Of a stretch of DNA of 64,000 nt, positions 1 through 11,398 are shown piece by piece. The position numbers and the translations under genes were made by a program. Position 1 is the first letter of the stretch; each line of letters starts with the position of its first letter. The notes below the pieces were generated by a model, which did no database searches, was not told the origin of the DNA, and was given only the letters and a program-made list of their open reading frames with translations. The stretch spans positions 1,141,404 through 1,205,403 of the forward strand of contig NC_034014.1 of the NCBI RefSeq assembly GCF_000346465.2, in the 5' to 3' direction. The DNA comes from Prunus persica. Taxonomy: Eukaryota > Streptophyta > Magnoliopsida > Rosales > Rosaceae.

Positions 1-300
1 TATTTGATCTGTCATGAACCCATTAAACAGAAAATCCATGAACCCATACCTATAAGCACATTATTAACAGATCGCAAAGCATATACCTAAAACCCTTTAA
101 CAAAACAACCTAATATCATTCAATGAATTTACAAGGGGAAGATAGGGTTTGTACTTACAGGTTGGACGAGCTCACAGATTCGACGAGCCTGGAGAGTGCA
201 ACTTTTAATTAGAGCAGAAGTGAGAGAGCGAAATGTTATGTCGCGTGAAATCTGAAATTTTAGGTTTCAGGGATCAAAGTATAAGACTAAGAGCCAAATC
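1..300 (-). other. Left edge; possible noncoding 5' exon of a minus-strand gene lying outside the window
   Basis: No open frame of substance is present. Read on the minus strand, a good splice donor (ACCT then GTAAGTAC) lies at about 155-165, preceded by a short stretch down from about 250. This would fit an untranslated first exon whose gene continues left of the window. The stretch lacks the CGACG motifs that fill the next 7.7 kb, so it may be outside the transposon or be an internal unmotifed part of it. This is inference only. Confidence 0.25.
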
Positions 301-1492
301 TAAAAAAATTTAGGTCGCGCGAAAATTTTTAGAGCGCGCGCGTTATAAAACGTCGAAAGAAAAACCAAGGCGAAAGTTCTACAAGTACCGACGTAAATTT
401 AATATTCCACGACGGAAACTTCATTTTTCGGATTAAGAACGTAAGGCCGTTCATTTTTCGGATTAATTTTAAATTTATTTTGAATTTTTTATATAACGAC
501 GACTGAAAAACCACGTCGGTGTTAAGAAATTAAAGACGTTGTAAATTATATAAACCGACTTACATATTAAAATAACGTCGTTTAAAGCGTAAACCATGTC
601 GTATGTTTTACTGTACGACGTAAAATATGTATTCCACGACCCAACCACCGTCGTTAAAAATTAATACACTAAACCCATAAAATTAAATTATACAATTTAA
701 AAAATTAAGTTTATAAAAGGTTTTATGGTTTTAAAGCCTAACATATAACATAGACTACCCAAAAATTATACTTTAAAAATAAACCCCAATAAATAACAAC
801 ACTAATCTCTAAACCCTAGACTCTAAACCCTAAACCATTAAACTAGAAGTGATTTTATGACTCATCAAAACAATTTTGTTTTGGATGGTCATTTTAAATT
901 TTTGTTATTCAAAATGAATTTTTTCAAGGTTTATGTGGAAGAAAATATATCAATGACTTCATAGGAGTTGACTTTTCAATTTTCTGATTTATTTTATATT
1001 TATTTTGAATATTTTGATATAAAAATAATAAAATATTCTTACCATACAACAAACCACGTCGGTGTTAAATAAATTGTAGACGTTGTAAATTGTAATAGAC
1101 TACTAAGTCGTTAAAATGACGTCGTTAAAATGAGAAACCATGGCGGCTATTTAACTATACGACGTAAAATATATATTTTACGACTTAACCGCAGTCGTTA
1201 CATAAACGTCGTCGATTATACCCTGAACCCTTAAGAAATTGAAGATATTGTAAACCATTAACGACTCAATTGTTCAAAGAACGTCGTCTAACTATTTTTT
1301 TACGTCGTATTTGTTTAAAACACGCAACAACAAAATACGACGGTTATTGACTTTATTAGGTCGTTGGAAAAGTATTACACGTCGGTTAAGCAATTTGTAT
1401 GTTTGTTTTTTTTTAATTTAAGAAAACCTCAACAAATTTTTACATTACATATTATAGAGAAAATTGGTACATTATACATAAATATCAAGTGT

Positions 1493-4400
1493 TCAATAAT
1501 TGCCCTGTTTAATAATTTGGAAAACAAACTCTGCCCATTCATTCCGGACTTCATCAATGGCTTCTTGGGGGTATGAAGCTTCCTGGTTTCCCTTGGCATA
1601 CTGCATAAACAATGACTATTAGGGTTTATAAATAAAAAGAAATTCAATCACAGACGACGATATTTTTCATAACCGACGTAGTATATCCATTCAACGACGT
1701 TAATTTTACACGACCGTCGTTGATAATACAAAAAACGACGTGAAATGTATGAAGGTAATTTCTTCTTACCTTATTCTCAAACCCCAAGGAAGGATCCATG
1801 ATGATGTCCCTCATGAAGCGCATTACATAATACCCGCATTCGACATTGCTGGGTTGCTTTGGTGTGCCTGAGAGAGTTTTCCAAATTACATTTTTACGTC
1901 CTGCTCGGGCTATGTGGGTATTATATATTTTTAAAGCACTGTTCACGATGTTTTTGGCCTCTTCATCGACCACACGATTTCCTGGCAGAGGATCCAGAAA
2001 ATAGACGGTTTCTCTCTTTGCTCTTACAATCAGCAAAATCCAATGACGGCTGCACAAAATTAATATAAAAACGACGGTTATTTACAAAAACGACGTATTA
2101 TAGTATTTCACACGACGAAGTAAAGTAGCTAACGACGACATTATATATTTATCACGACGATAAATAAATACCGACGTGGTTAGTAGTTTCAAACGACTAA
2201 ATAAAATAAAACACCGACGTGGTTAGTTTATAAGCTGTCATTTATTGAAAATCATAAAAACAAAATCCTAAGGAGACTAACCCTGGATTGTAAGGCATCA
2301 TGAAAATCTGTTCACCGTCTGTCTTCTGAAGTCGAGCTGCTACGAGTCGTGATCTTTCAGTTATTGTGCCAGAGTTGGCACTAACTGTAGCAGGGTCGAT
2401 AAAGCCAACCATACTGCACATATTGGCTTTTTTCAAAACATCGTGTAAGTACCTAAACAAATAAAATAATATAAACAAGTCAGCACACAAAACACGACGG
2501 TTATGTATAAAAAAACGACGTATTATAATATTTCACACGACGTACTGAAATAGATGAGGACGTTATAATATATTTATCACGACGGTTGTTAGTTAAGACG
2601 ACGTGGTTAGTTAGTTAAGACGACGCAATATATAAACCAACGAGTTATTATTTTAGAAGTACAAACCTCATATATACAGCCAATACAGTAGCTCCAATTT
2701 CTTCCATGCCTGCAAATTGTGTAATATCTTCAGGCAGGAGGAAGGTATCGCGCTCACCACCAAACACCTCCTTATCAATTGTAAATTGGACTGTCTTATC
2801 CTCAGGCAGGAGTGTCGTTTCCACAAAACGACAAAGGGTTTTTAAAGAAGATGGCGCCTCCATTTTTGAATAAGCACCAACTTCAATAACCTGTTTAAAG
2901 AAATAAAAAAAATGACGTGGTAATTCAATAAAGACGACGGTTTAAGTAATAAAACGTCGTCTTAAAAGTATTTAAACGACGGTGAAAAAACTGTCGTGGT
3001 AATTCAATAAAGACGACGGTTTTATGAATAAAGCGTCGTCTGAAACCATTTAAACGACGGTGCAAAAACCGTCGTTTAAATATTTTATTACGTCTTAAAA
3101 AAATTCCGCCGTCTAAGTTTTAAACAAACGACGGATTAAATAAAAATATCGACGTCTGAAATTTTGAAAAACAAATAAAAAAGGCAAAGTTATGTGAACA
3201 TACCTTGTCGTCATGCTTTTCTTCATCTTCTTTCTCCTTTTCTTCTTCCTTCTCTTCATCTCTTTTTTCTTCTTCCTTCTCTTCATCTGGCTGATGTTTC
3301 CCCATTTTGGCAGTATCATCCTCCAAATGTAGGGATCTCACATCACCTCCAGAGCAGCTAGCTTTGTCAGACATTGGATTTTTGGGGCTTTGGCTAATTC
3401 TTGGTTTAAGCATGCTTGGATCAAAATTGGGAATTAATTGGGAAAGCTGACTCAGGAAATGCTCCCTCTCAGCCTCTACCAATTGTTTTGTCCTAGCCTC
3501 CATCCTTAAGGCCTCTTCCCTTGCCTTAGCCTCCATCTTTTTAGTCTCTTCTTGAAGGAGAACTCTTAAACTGTCCTTCAAACGGTCGTCAAAGCTCACC
3601 CTCTGTGGTTTGGGCAAATTGAAATATTGCCTTGGGGAAACACCAGCACCAACTCCCCTCAGTCTGCCTGGATGCTCGGGGCCCAAAGCCATGGTCAGCA
3701 CATCATTGCTGCCATCTACTCTGACTTTGCCTTCCGAGACTTGTTTCTGCAATTCATCCTAAAAAAAGATAAACAAAAAAACACACGACGGTTATTTATG
3801 TACAAACGACGTATTATATAATTTCACACGACGCAATAACGTATAAACCGACGTTATTATAACTTATCACGACGGTAGTTATACCGACGTGGTTATTTAT
3901 TTAAAACGACGAAATGAATAAACAACCGACGTCTTATGCTATAATTAAAGATAACAGAGTAGTGATTCCTATTTAGACCGTTAACGACGTTTTTAAAAAA
4001 TTTTCGACGTGGTAATATCATTCACACGACGCGAAAATGAACCACCGACGTCTTATGCTGTAATTACAGAAAACATAGTAGTGATTCCTATTTAGACCTT
4101 TAACGACGTTTTTAAAAACTTTTCGACGTGGTAATATCATTCACACGACGAAAAATATAACATACGACGTAATAAGAATAATTCACAGTTTAATAAAAAT
4201 TTAAAACAGAGTGATAGTAGGCTTACAATTAATTTTGCTTTCTCTGCCACCTTTGGATCAGGGATGTTACCATGTTTGTCCTGTCTAGCTCTCTTCCATA
4301 AGGTAGATCGATCAATTTCTACCCCAGGCATGGTTTCCTCCAATTGATCCTCCAATCCAGCATATCCTTTTCGAGACAATCGATGATTGTACTCGAGTTT

Positions 4401-5036
4401 CTCCCTAATCTGTGCATGTTGAGAATGCACAGACTCAAAATCTTTGGATAGCCTTGAAGCTACAAAGGCATCCCATTGTGCTTTCTCTATGAATTTATAT
4501 GTTTCAGGGGGTTGGCTTAATTTCTCCCTGTCATTGGTGTATGGAAGGATATAATGCCTCGTTAGTGTAGACTTGAAATCCTTCCATTTCTTGGAAGCAG
4601 AAGCTAAAACAGAGGTCTTGCCCCCTTGGCCTACGACAAAAGCCATGTCAACTGCTTCCCAAATCTGCTCCTTTATATCCTTGGGGATTTGGGACCATTT
4701 CTTGTCCACAAGTGGGATCCTGGAGCGTGCCAACACACCAATATACGACTGCATCTCAATATGTGCTTGGCCAACACCTTTCCCCCTTTTATTGTACTCA
4801 ACAATTGGCCTCAGTTTCTGAAGCTTTCTCTTCACAACACGAGGCATTGTGCTCATACCTCGACCAGTCTTTGAATCATCTGAGATTGTTGTCTGGCTGG
4901 TTTGTTCTGTCTCAGCAGATGATGAAGCAAACTTCATCTTCTTCGAAGACTTCATCTCCTTCGAAGACTTATCTTGAGGAGCTACCATTCCAAGCTTCTT
5001 GGAGCCAGAATCCTTAGTTTGTTGTTGAGAAACCAT
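1493..5036 (-). CDS. CACTA transposon protein: PF03004-type domain plus C-terminal Ulp1-like cysteine protease
   Basis: A complete 715-residue protein can be read through six exons with consensus splice sites and matching phases: 5036-4227, 3758-3204, 2890-2667, 2452-2282, 2049-1770 and 1600-1493. Exon 1 holds a Lys/Ser-rich head and the plant Ptta/En/Spm-type transposase region (KWSQIPKDIKEQIWEAVDMA). Exon 2 continues with GPEHPGRLRGVG, a charged coiled coil and an acidic Glu/Lys tail. Exons 3-6 form an Ulp1/C48 peptidase-like domain. The family's catalytic residues are all present: His in GRHW, Asp in FLDPLP, and Cys in ECGYYVMRFM. The start is the ATG at 5036, 14 bases inside the exon that begins after an acceptor at 5051. 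Such fusions are typical of plant CACTA elements. The protease role (a SUMO-protease-like fold) is inferred from the family. It is unusual in having no internal stop. Confidence 0.85.
2075..3905. repeat. CGACG-motif cassette repeated in three introns
   Basis: A stretch of about 120-140 bp with the same ordered motifs (ACGACGGTTAT, ACGACGTATTATA, TTTCACACGACG, TTATCACGACG, ACCGACGTGGTTA) occurs at about 2075-2225, 2490-2640 and 3780-3905. Each copy sits in a different intron of the same gene. The exons between them are free of the motifs. The copies are clearly related but not identical. Confidence 0.75.
2916..3074. repeat. 79-bp tandem duplication inside an intron of the CACTA gene
   Basis: The block starting CGTGGTAATTCAATAAAGAC at 2916 recurs at 2995, a period of 79 bp. 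Each unit contains inverted CGACGG and CGTCGTC motifs that could pair with each other. Confidence 0.8.
3962..4200. repeat. 119-bp tandem duplication inside intron 1 of the CACTA gene
   Basis: The block starting GTGATTCCTATTTAGACC at 3962 recurs at 4081. Both units carry the CGACG, TTTTCGACGTGGTAATATC and TCACACGACG motifs in the same order. Confidence 0.8.
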
Positions 5037-5635
5037 TTTAACAGACAAAACTGCAAGTGAAAATATTTCAGGAAAACATTAAGAACACAAACGACGGTAT
5101 TAAAAAAATACGACGTATGATATGATTTTAGACGACGCAATGAAATAATCTCAGACGTAATAAATGTTTAAAACCATTATTTATATAACGTCGTGGTATA
5201 TATGTTCACACGACGTCAATAGTAATACACCGTCGTGGTAAACTATTATTTATATTTTATCGTCTATATTAGATACCAACCCTAGTTTCTTTTTCTTTAT
5301 ATTTTATCAAATAAGGGAAAAACAAAAACCATTGTTCAGCGAAATCAAACCTGCAATTAAACAAGCATATAAAAAAAGACTATTATTTTAAAAACAACTT
5401 TGTCAATTTTCAGACGACGCTAGAACAACTGACGAACCGTCGTGGTCTACCGTCGTCTTATTTAGTTGATGTAGTTGTCTTCAAAGTTGGAAACTTTCTC
5501 TCTTTGTCTGTATATTTTATCAAACTTGGAAAGAAGTAAAATGATTTTGGCCAGAAAAAAGGTAAAAAGATTTTTCAAACAAAAAACGTATGAGCATGCA
5601 AAACAGTAACCAAAATAGTGAAAATGAAAGCTTAC

Positions 5636-5840
5636 CTTTTGCGTGCAATGAAAGCAAGAGGAAGATGATCGATGTTTAAGTTCAGAGACGACGAAGAAGA
5701 CGAGAGGAAGACGATGAGAAACTCTGACAATGCTCTGACAAGGAAAAAAGACGAAAAGGTTTCTCTGGGAGATTGAAATTTTTAATCGGGTTTGGAAACA
5801 GTGCATGTGTAAGTCGAAAAGTTGCTTACATATAAAACCA
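5636..5840 (-). promoter_or_regulatory. Promoter and untranslated first exon of the CACTA gene
   Basis: On the minus strand a TATA-like TTTTATATG lies at about 5829-5837. About 30 bases downstream begins an untranslated exon that ends at a donor (AAAAG then GTAAGC) at 5636/5635. The next acceptor (CTTGCAG) at 5051-5053 leads into the coding exon with the ATG at 5036. The exon assignment rests only on splice and TATA consensus and is inferred. Confidence 0.5.
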
Positions 5841-7332
5841 TTTCAAAAAAATAATACGGCGGTTACATTTAACTACGTCGTTTTTAACTAAAACGACGCA
5901 ATATTTTTCATTCGACGTGGAATCATTTCATTTAACGTCGTTAGGTTTAATATAACCGACGTGGATTTTAATTTTTAAATTATGAATAGAATTTTTTTTC
6001 CCGTGACCTTTCAGTTTATTTTTCAATTACAGTGCGTTATAAATAGAGTTTTTTTTCCGGAGGAAATTTAAAACGAAGGAAATTAATATTCTGCAATATG
6101 TAAAGTTTCTTTTTTGGATGACAGATTTAAATAAAATAAGAATATAAAAACAACAAATGTGTAAGTCAAGTAGACGAAAAGTTGCTTACATATAAAACCA
6201 TTTCAAAAAAATAATATGGCGGTTACATATAACTACGACGTATAAATTACAAAATACGACGGTACATTTAACTTCGGACGTGGTAAATAAATACGACAGT
6301 AGTTTGTAGGTACCGTCGTAGTAAACTCAAAAATTAAAGTACATAAGTAATAACTCGCGTCATGGTATATTATTTAACACGTCGTTTTTATTAATTTACC
6401 GACGTGGATTTCTGTAATATACGTCGATCATACCGACGTTGATTTTACAATTTAAACGGCGGTTTGTTTGTAAGGACCGCCGTTGGTTTTAAAAATTTAT
6501 TCTATAAATTTGTCGCTTTCATTCATTTTCGGTTTACATTTAAGGTTCCAAGTTCTTCCTCTCTCAGTCTCTCATGTCTCAAAGATAATAATTTGGATGT
6601 TTTCTCAAAGAGAAATTGAGCTTACTCGCATCAAATATATGTCCACAAGAAGAAGCTTGTCAACTAGCCTTCTCACTTCCTTGATCAAGCCTGATAGGAC
6701 ACTTAGTGCTTCTGAATACTCCTTGCTTTCCATCAAAAGAGATGCAAGCCTGGCCTCCACTCGCTGTCGAAGGAAAGTTCGCTTCTCAGGGAAATCTGAA
6801 GATCAGATGTGCCTGATCCTCTGCTTGATTTTCTTGCCTAAGAAGATCCGTCGGATTTATTGTGATAGCCTCTTCCTTTATCCGTAGAGCTTCAGAAGAA
6901 GAAGATGGGTTTCAAGAATGCGATAAAGAATAGAAATGGCTTCAGATGGCCTCTAAAGCATGAGCAATTGAATCAGTAGTTTCTGGGAGATATGATGAAG
7001 ACATTGTCAATGCTTTGAACTACACAAGTCCTGCAGAAAGATATGTTAAAGAAACTGAAACAACGGCGGTTTTCTGTTCTACCGTCGTCTTTTCTCGTCG
7101 TCTATATTAAGTTACGATGGCGGTAGATTTATAATTACCGACGTAGATTATTTTGTTAAACGTCGTTAAGTGTACTACAACCGACGTGGATTTTAATTTT
7201 AAATTATAAATGGAGTTTTTTTTCCCGTATTCTTTCAGTTTTAGTTTTCAATTCCAAAGCGTGATAAATAGATTTTTCTTTCCCGAGGAAATTTAAAATG
7301 AGGGAAATTAATGTTCTAGAATTTGTAAACTA
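5810..7332. repeat. Two direct-repeat pairs in the CACTA right arm
   Basis: A roughly 70-bp block containing AAAAGTTGCTTACATATAAA occurs at about 5813-5877 and 6165-6240; it includes the TATA-like box of the gene. A separate block of about 140 bp (AAATTATGAATAGA through GGAAATTAATATTCT) occurs at about 5960-6105 and again, diverged, at 7193-7332. Between them lie CGACG-rich sequence and the captured RPN6 piece. Confidence 0.75.
6597..7004 (-). pseudogene. RPN6: Captured, rearranged fragment of the 26S proteasome subunit gene RPN6 (PSMD11-like)
   Basis: Read on the minus strand, an ATG at 7004 starts MSSSYLPETTDSIAHALEA, the plant RPN6 N-terminus. After a stop and a rearranged stretch come SSSSEALRIKEEAI and LLRQENQAED. 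Then, with a large internal segment missing, come FLRQRVEARLASLLMESKEY, EALSVLSGLIKEVRR and DKLLLVDI, and finally a frameshifted ESKLNFSLR. The order follows RPN6, but exons are missing, joined and out of frame, so it cannot make a working proteasome lid subunit. The block has no CGACG motifs, unlike everything around it. This marks it as host sequence picked up by the CACTA element. Identification of the family is strong; the joining mechanism is unknown. Confidence 0.88.
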
Positions 7333-8060
7333 ACACGACGCAATATTTGCAAATCTGTGTCATCTGTTAAGATTATGATGTGGAACAGAGTTCCATCTGG
7401 TAAGATTTCGTAACCCTTGGGATCTCAGACAAAACTGATTATGTCGGCGGTGTTCTATATAAACCGTCGTGGTTATTTCAATTCTTGTCATTAAGTAGAT
7501 CTACCGACGTAGGATAAGAAAATCAAAGAAAAAAATTGTTAACAAAAATTCTTATTAAGACGACCGTTAAAATTAAAGGTACGACGTATAAAATGAATAA
7601 ATACGACGATAAATTTTATTGTACGATTTAAAGATAACGTAGTAGAACTATACGAGAATGACGTCGATATATTTATATTTTCCGTCGTTGTAAATTAATT
7701 TAATACGGCGATATTTTGTATTTTAAAGCCGTGGATTTGTTTGTAATTATACGGCGTCTTATACGAAAACCTCGTCGTGTTATTTTATGAGTAAAAACGG
7801 CAGTTTTTATTGAAATCGTCGTCTTTACTTTCTACGTCGGTCGATTCATAACTTCTGCCGTTCTTTGTTGGCATTGATTTTACACTGAGGAAATCTGTTT
7901 CAAATAGACGTCGGTTGTTTAATTATGTACGTCGTTGTTTTTGAACAGCCATTTGAAACTCCATTTTTTAGTTGTCTAAGGTTGTATTACACGACGGTGT
8001 TTTTAGAACCGTCGTCTTTTTATAAACCACGACGGTTTTCACTTAGACCGTCGTTGTTTT

Positions 8061-8091
8061 CTGGTCGTCTTTTTCACTTTTTGTAGTAGTG
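8061..8091 (-). repeat. CACTA right terminal inverted repeat
   Basis: Reads CACTACTACAAAAAGTG inward from 8091 on the minus strand, followed directly by a GACGACC motif. The adjoining three bases (GAA, 8092-8094) would be the target duplication, but the partner end is not visible. Confidence 0.8.
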
Positions 8092-8230
8092 GAAATTATT
8101 TGGATTTGACAACAAAGTTAATGGCTATGTAGAAGGAATCATTTGAAATCCTTTAGTTTTTTTTCTTTCTTTCTTGTTCAAATCTTGGCATACATGGATT
8201 GTAATAGTCTATACAAATAATTTTACCTTA

Positions 8231-8817
8231 GAGCATTACCAATGGAGAGGTGTAAATTCGGGGGTGTAAAGCCACTTTTACATCCTCTTTACACCTCTGG
8301 GGGGTGTAAATATGTTTTTTGCTCTAATGGGAAAAGATGTAAATCTAAGATGTATAATTGTTTTGTTTGTCTTAATTCGTTTTTGTGTTAAATTTGTATT
8401 TTGTGTTTACTTTATAAAATTAATTTTTTTTGGTATTAGGTTAATTTTAATTTTTCAAACAAATAAACCTAAAAATATTTAAATTCGGATAAGATATAAT
8501 TTCACCCAAAAATATTTGGGGGGAGCATAAAAACCACAAATGAGCAAACAACATGTGATTTTTTTTTTTCCAGAAATTACTGTAGCCATGGGTCCCACTT
8601 TTTATGTTGACCTTTCTCCATTTTTTCTCTCTTTTTCCCAACTGGGTCCCACCTGCAAGAGATGTAAAAATAGATGTACAATTGCATCTATATTTACATC
8701 TCATGGTGGTAATGTAATTATACATCCATTTACACCCCCCTATTGCGGGTGATTCCGATCACAACGGGTGTTTATTTAACATACATCCCCTTATACACCC
8801 TTCCATTGGTGATGCTC
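8231..8817. mobile_element. Tourist/PIF-Harbinger-like MITE, 587 bp
   Basis: The ends are inverted repeats: GAGCATTACCAATGGAGAGG on the left and CCTTCCATTGGTGATGCTC on the right. Both are flanked by the trinucleotide TTA (8228-8230 and 8818-8820), the usual target duplication of this superfamily. No coding capacity was seen. Confidence 0.8.
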
Positions 8818-8820
8818 TTA

Positions 8821-9360
8821 TAATGTCATCGAAATCCATAAATTTAGAATCCCTCCATAGTCCTACATTTTGGAGGCCCTAGGTGAACATCCTAAATGGG
8901 GCATTCTACTATATGTATATTTATGTATAAAAAAAAATTTGGTAAGTTAAAAAAATATTATATGAACTCAAATGCACAATTGTAACATTAAAAAAACAAT
9001 CAATATGTAATTTACACAACAACTTTATACAATGCATCAAAACATCACTTAAATATCACTCGTCGTGCATTTTTTGATTCAAAAATATCAATTCATTTTA
9101 CATAATCAAATTTTTTACCATGTCCCTTTCAATTTCATAATTGATTCAACTAAGTTAATTGATTTAAGCTATAAGTTTAAAAAATATTTCGGTCAATCTT
9201 TATTGAGTTTTCTCTTTTTAATTTTGAATTAAGTAATTGAGCAAGTTTTTCTTTTTTCTTTTTTACAATGAATGGGCATTTATTGTGGAAAAAGGGCCTT
9301 TATTGAGTTTCCTATTTTTAATTTTTAATTGAATGATTAGGTAAGTTTTAAAAAAAATAT
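8821..9360. other. Noncoding AT-rich spacer
   Basis: AT-rich sequence with no credible open frame or recognisable element ends. It separates two inverted-repeat elements. Confidence 0.6.
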
Positions 9361-9828
9361 GGCTTATTTGTAGCAATGGTCCCTCAACTATACTCGAAGT
9401 TACTTTTTGATCACTCAACTCCAAAAATAGTTACAGAGGTCACTTAATTAGGTGTTGTGTTGCATCAGTAGTCCTTCCATCAAACTCCGTTAATTTTTTT
9501 GTCAAAAGTGAGGGTAAATTAGGAAATTCATCCACAACCCTCCCTCTCCTCCACAACTCTCCACTTCCTCCATTGCCGCAACCCACGCCTTCCTCCTCCA
9601 ATTCCTCCCAACCCCAATCCCTATCTCTCTGTCACACTAGGCACCCATCCCCAGCCCGTATTCCTCAAAATACTCCAGACCCAATTCTCACCCTCCCATC
9701 CCTTGCCCACCTACCCTTCTTCCCACAAAAACTTAAAAAGCCTATAATTTAAAATCAACCAAAAACAACTATTAGCTGTTTTTAAAAAATGGAGATCTCC
9801 AATGAGCCCTCATGAGAAAGCATGAAGT

Positions 9829-9875
<47 letters not shown>

Positions 9876-10216
9876 TTATGTATGTTTATGGTTGATGGTT
9901 TACAGGGAGTGCTGGGAGGAAGGATTGGGTGGCAAGTTTGGTACAAGGGAGGAGAAGCAATCGAGTTGTCTATCTCTTTTCCTTTTTCTGCCCAAATTTT
10001 GGTACAAGGGAGGAGGATTGGGTTGCGGCAATGGAGGGTTGTAGATGAATTTCCGAATTTGCCCTCACTTTTGATAGAAAAATTTAACGGAGTTTGACGA
10101 AAGGACTAATGGTGCAACATAACACCTAATTGAATGACCTCTATAACTATTTGTGGAGTTGAGTGAGCAAAATGTAACTCCAAGTATAGTTGAGGGACCA
10201 TTACTACAAATAAGCC
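9361..10216. mobile_element. Mutator-like MITE with long inverted repeats, 856 bp
   Basis: Long imperfect inverted repeats of about 190 bp start GGCTTATTTGTAGCAATGG on the left and end CCATTACTACAAATAAGCC on the right. The flanking 9-mers AAAAAATAT (9352-9360) and TAAAAATAT (10217-10225) differ at one base, matching the 9-bp target duplication of Mutator-type elements. The centre holds a CT microsatellite and no gene. Confidence 0.8.
9830..9873. repeat. (CT)n microsatellite
   Basis: A pure CT dinucleotide run of about 44 bases within the Mutator-like MITE. Confidence 0.95.
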
Positions 10217-10749
10217 TAAAAATATCTATGATGATTGGTTTGGGCCTAACATACTATTTATATAATATAATTTTTTTTAAAATAATATAGGTAAGTATAG
10301 GGTATTATACAAATTGAGGGTCCTAGGCGGCCACCTTGCATGCTTGTGCCCAGGACCTCTCCTAACGAGCATTTAACATGTTTAGAGGTAGAATGATACT
10401 ACACGTGTTAGGAAAGATGGCAAATAATGACCTTCATGGGTTCTTGCCATCTTGCCATTTCAAGTTCAACACATCGGTTCAGGGATGGTTTCTAGAAGGG
10501 ACTAACTTGGGCTATAGCCCATGTGAGTTGTTATTTTATTAGCCAAAAAATTAATTTAGCCCACCCATGCTTCCTAATGGTTAATCATGTCAACGCTCAT
10601 CCAACAATACACTCAAGGAAAAGAAGATAAGACAAACTAATGAATTGATGAATTCTCCTTGACTATTCTTAGACATTTTTGTGTAGGACATCTTTGTAAA
10701 ATTCTCTTTAAAATGAAAAGTATTTCCGTCTTGTTCTTACTTTAACTTC

Positions 10750-11105
10750 CTCAAATAATTTTATTTGAGGGACGCCCTTTAGGGTATCCTACTATTTTTT
10801 TCCCAATGATCCAAACCATCTATTTTTTAGGTCTTCATTCATAGATCATTCTTACAAAAAATTAGACAAATCGGAAACCGTTTCGACATCCAATTATGTC
10901 TTACAAAATCAATGAACACGGTGCTTCAAGAAAATACTAAAATTTCAATAACTCAATTGAGTGGTCAAATAATATCTGATTCAAGTGATTTTTTGTAGAG
11001 ATGATCTTTGAATGAGTATCTACAAAATAGACGATTTGGATTAGTGAAATACGATCCGGAGTGGGGCCTACAAGGGGTATCCCTCAAATAATATTTGAGG
11101 GATCC
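10750..11105. mobile_element. Foldback (MITE-like) element
   Basis: The two halves are imperfect inverted copies. ATCCAAACCATCTATTTTTT near 10811 pairs with AAAATAGACGATTTGGAT near 11026, and TTATTTGAGGGACGCCC near 10762 pairs with GGGGTATCCCTCAAATAA near 11080. A further TTGAGGGATCCCTCAA palindrome lies at 11141-11156. No coding sequence and no clear target duplication were found, so the exact ends are uncertain. Confidence 0.55.
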
Positions 11106-11398
11106 CTCAATGGAAGCTCTATATATATCAGTCCCCTTCTATTGAGGGATCCCTCAAATAAAGAAGGGGACTGTATATATATATTTTAATGAACAACTTA
11201 TTGCTAATTTTCCTTTCACGATCTCATCACACATAATCCCTTTAAGTGAAAAAATAAATAAATAAAAGAACGAATGGGTACGCTGCATTAGTTGCACCTT
11301 TATGTTCCACTCTTCGGTAAGTAAATACGGTAAATTTAGTCCATTCCATTTTAAAATTCTGAGTTCATCCGTGCATCGGTTGCAATGGTGGCTAACAT

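Larger units (their letters stand above)
300..8091 (-). mobile_element. CACTA (En/Spm-type) DNA transposon, right end present, left end not found
   Basis: The right terminus, read on the minus strand, begins CACTACTACAAAAAGTG at 8091, the classical CACTA terminal signature. The body is filled with CGACG/CGTCG motifs in both orientations, as expected of the subterminal repeats that the element's own DNA-binding protein recognises. It contains a PF03004-type transposon gene on the minus strand and a captured host fragment. No matching left terminus starting with CACTA was seen, and no TNP2-type main transposase is encoded here. Either the element continues left of the window or it depends on a transposase supplied elsewhere. 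The 300 boundary is only where the motif-rich sequence begins. Confidence 0.85.

Noticed and set aside
808..838. Interstitial telomere-like repeat (AAACCCTAGACTCTAAACCC)
   Set aside because: Only two or three imperfect CCCTAAA units; too short to support a telomeric origin. The GGGTTTAGGGTTAGGGTTTA near 23550 and 43860 is likewise a short 3' flank motif.
6483..6887. Plus-strand open frame of 134 codons in the CACTA right arm
   Set aside because: It is antisense to the captured RPN6 fragment and has no family resemblance of its own.
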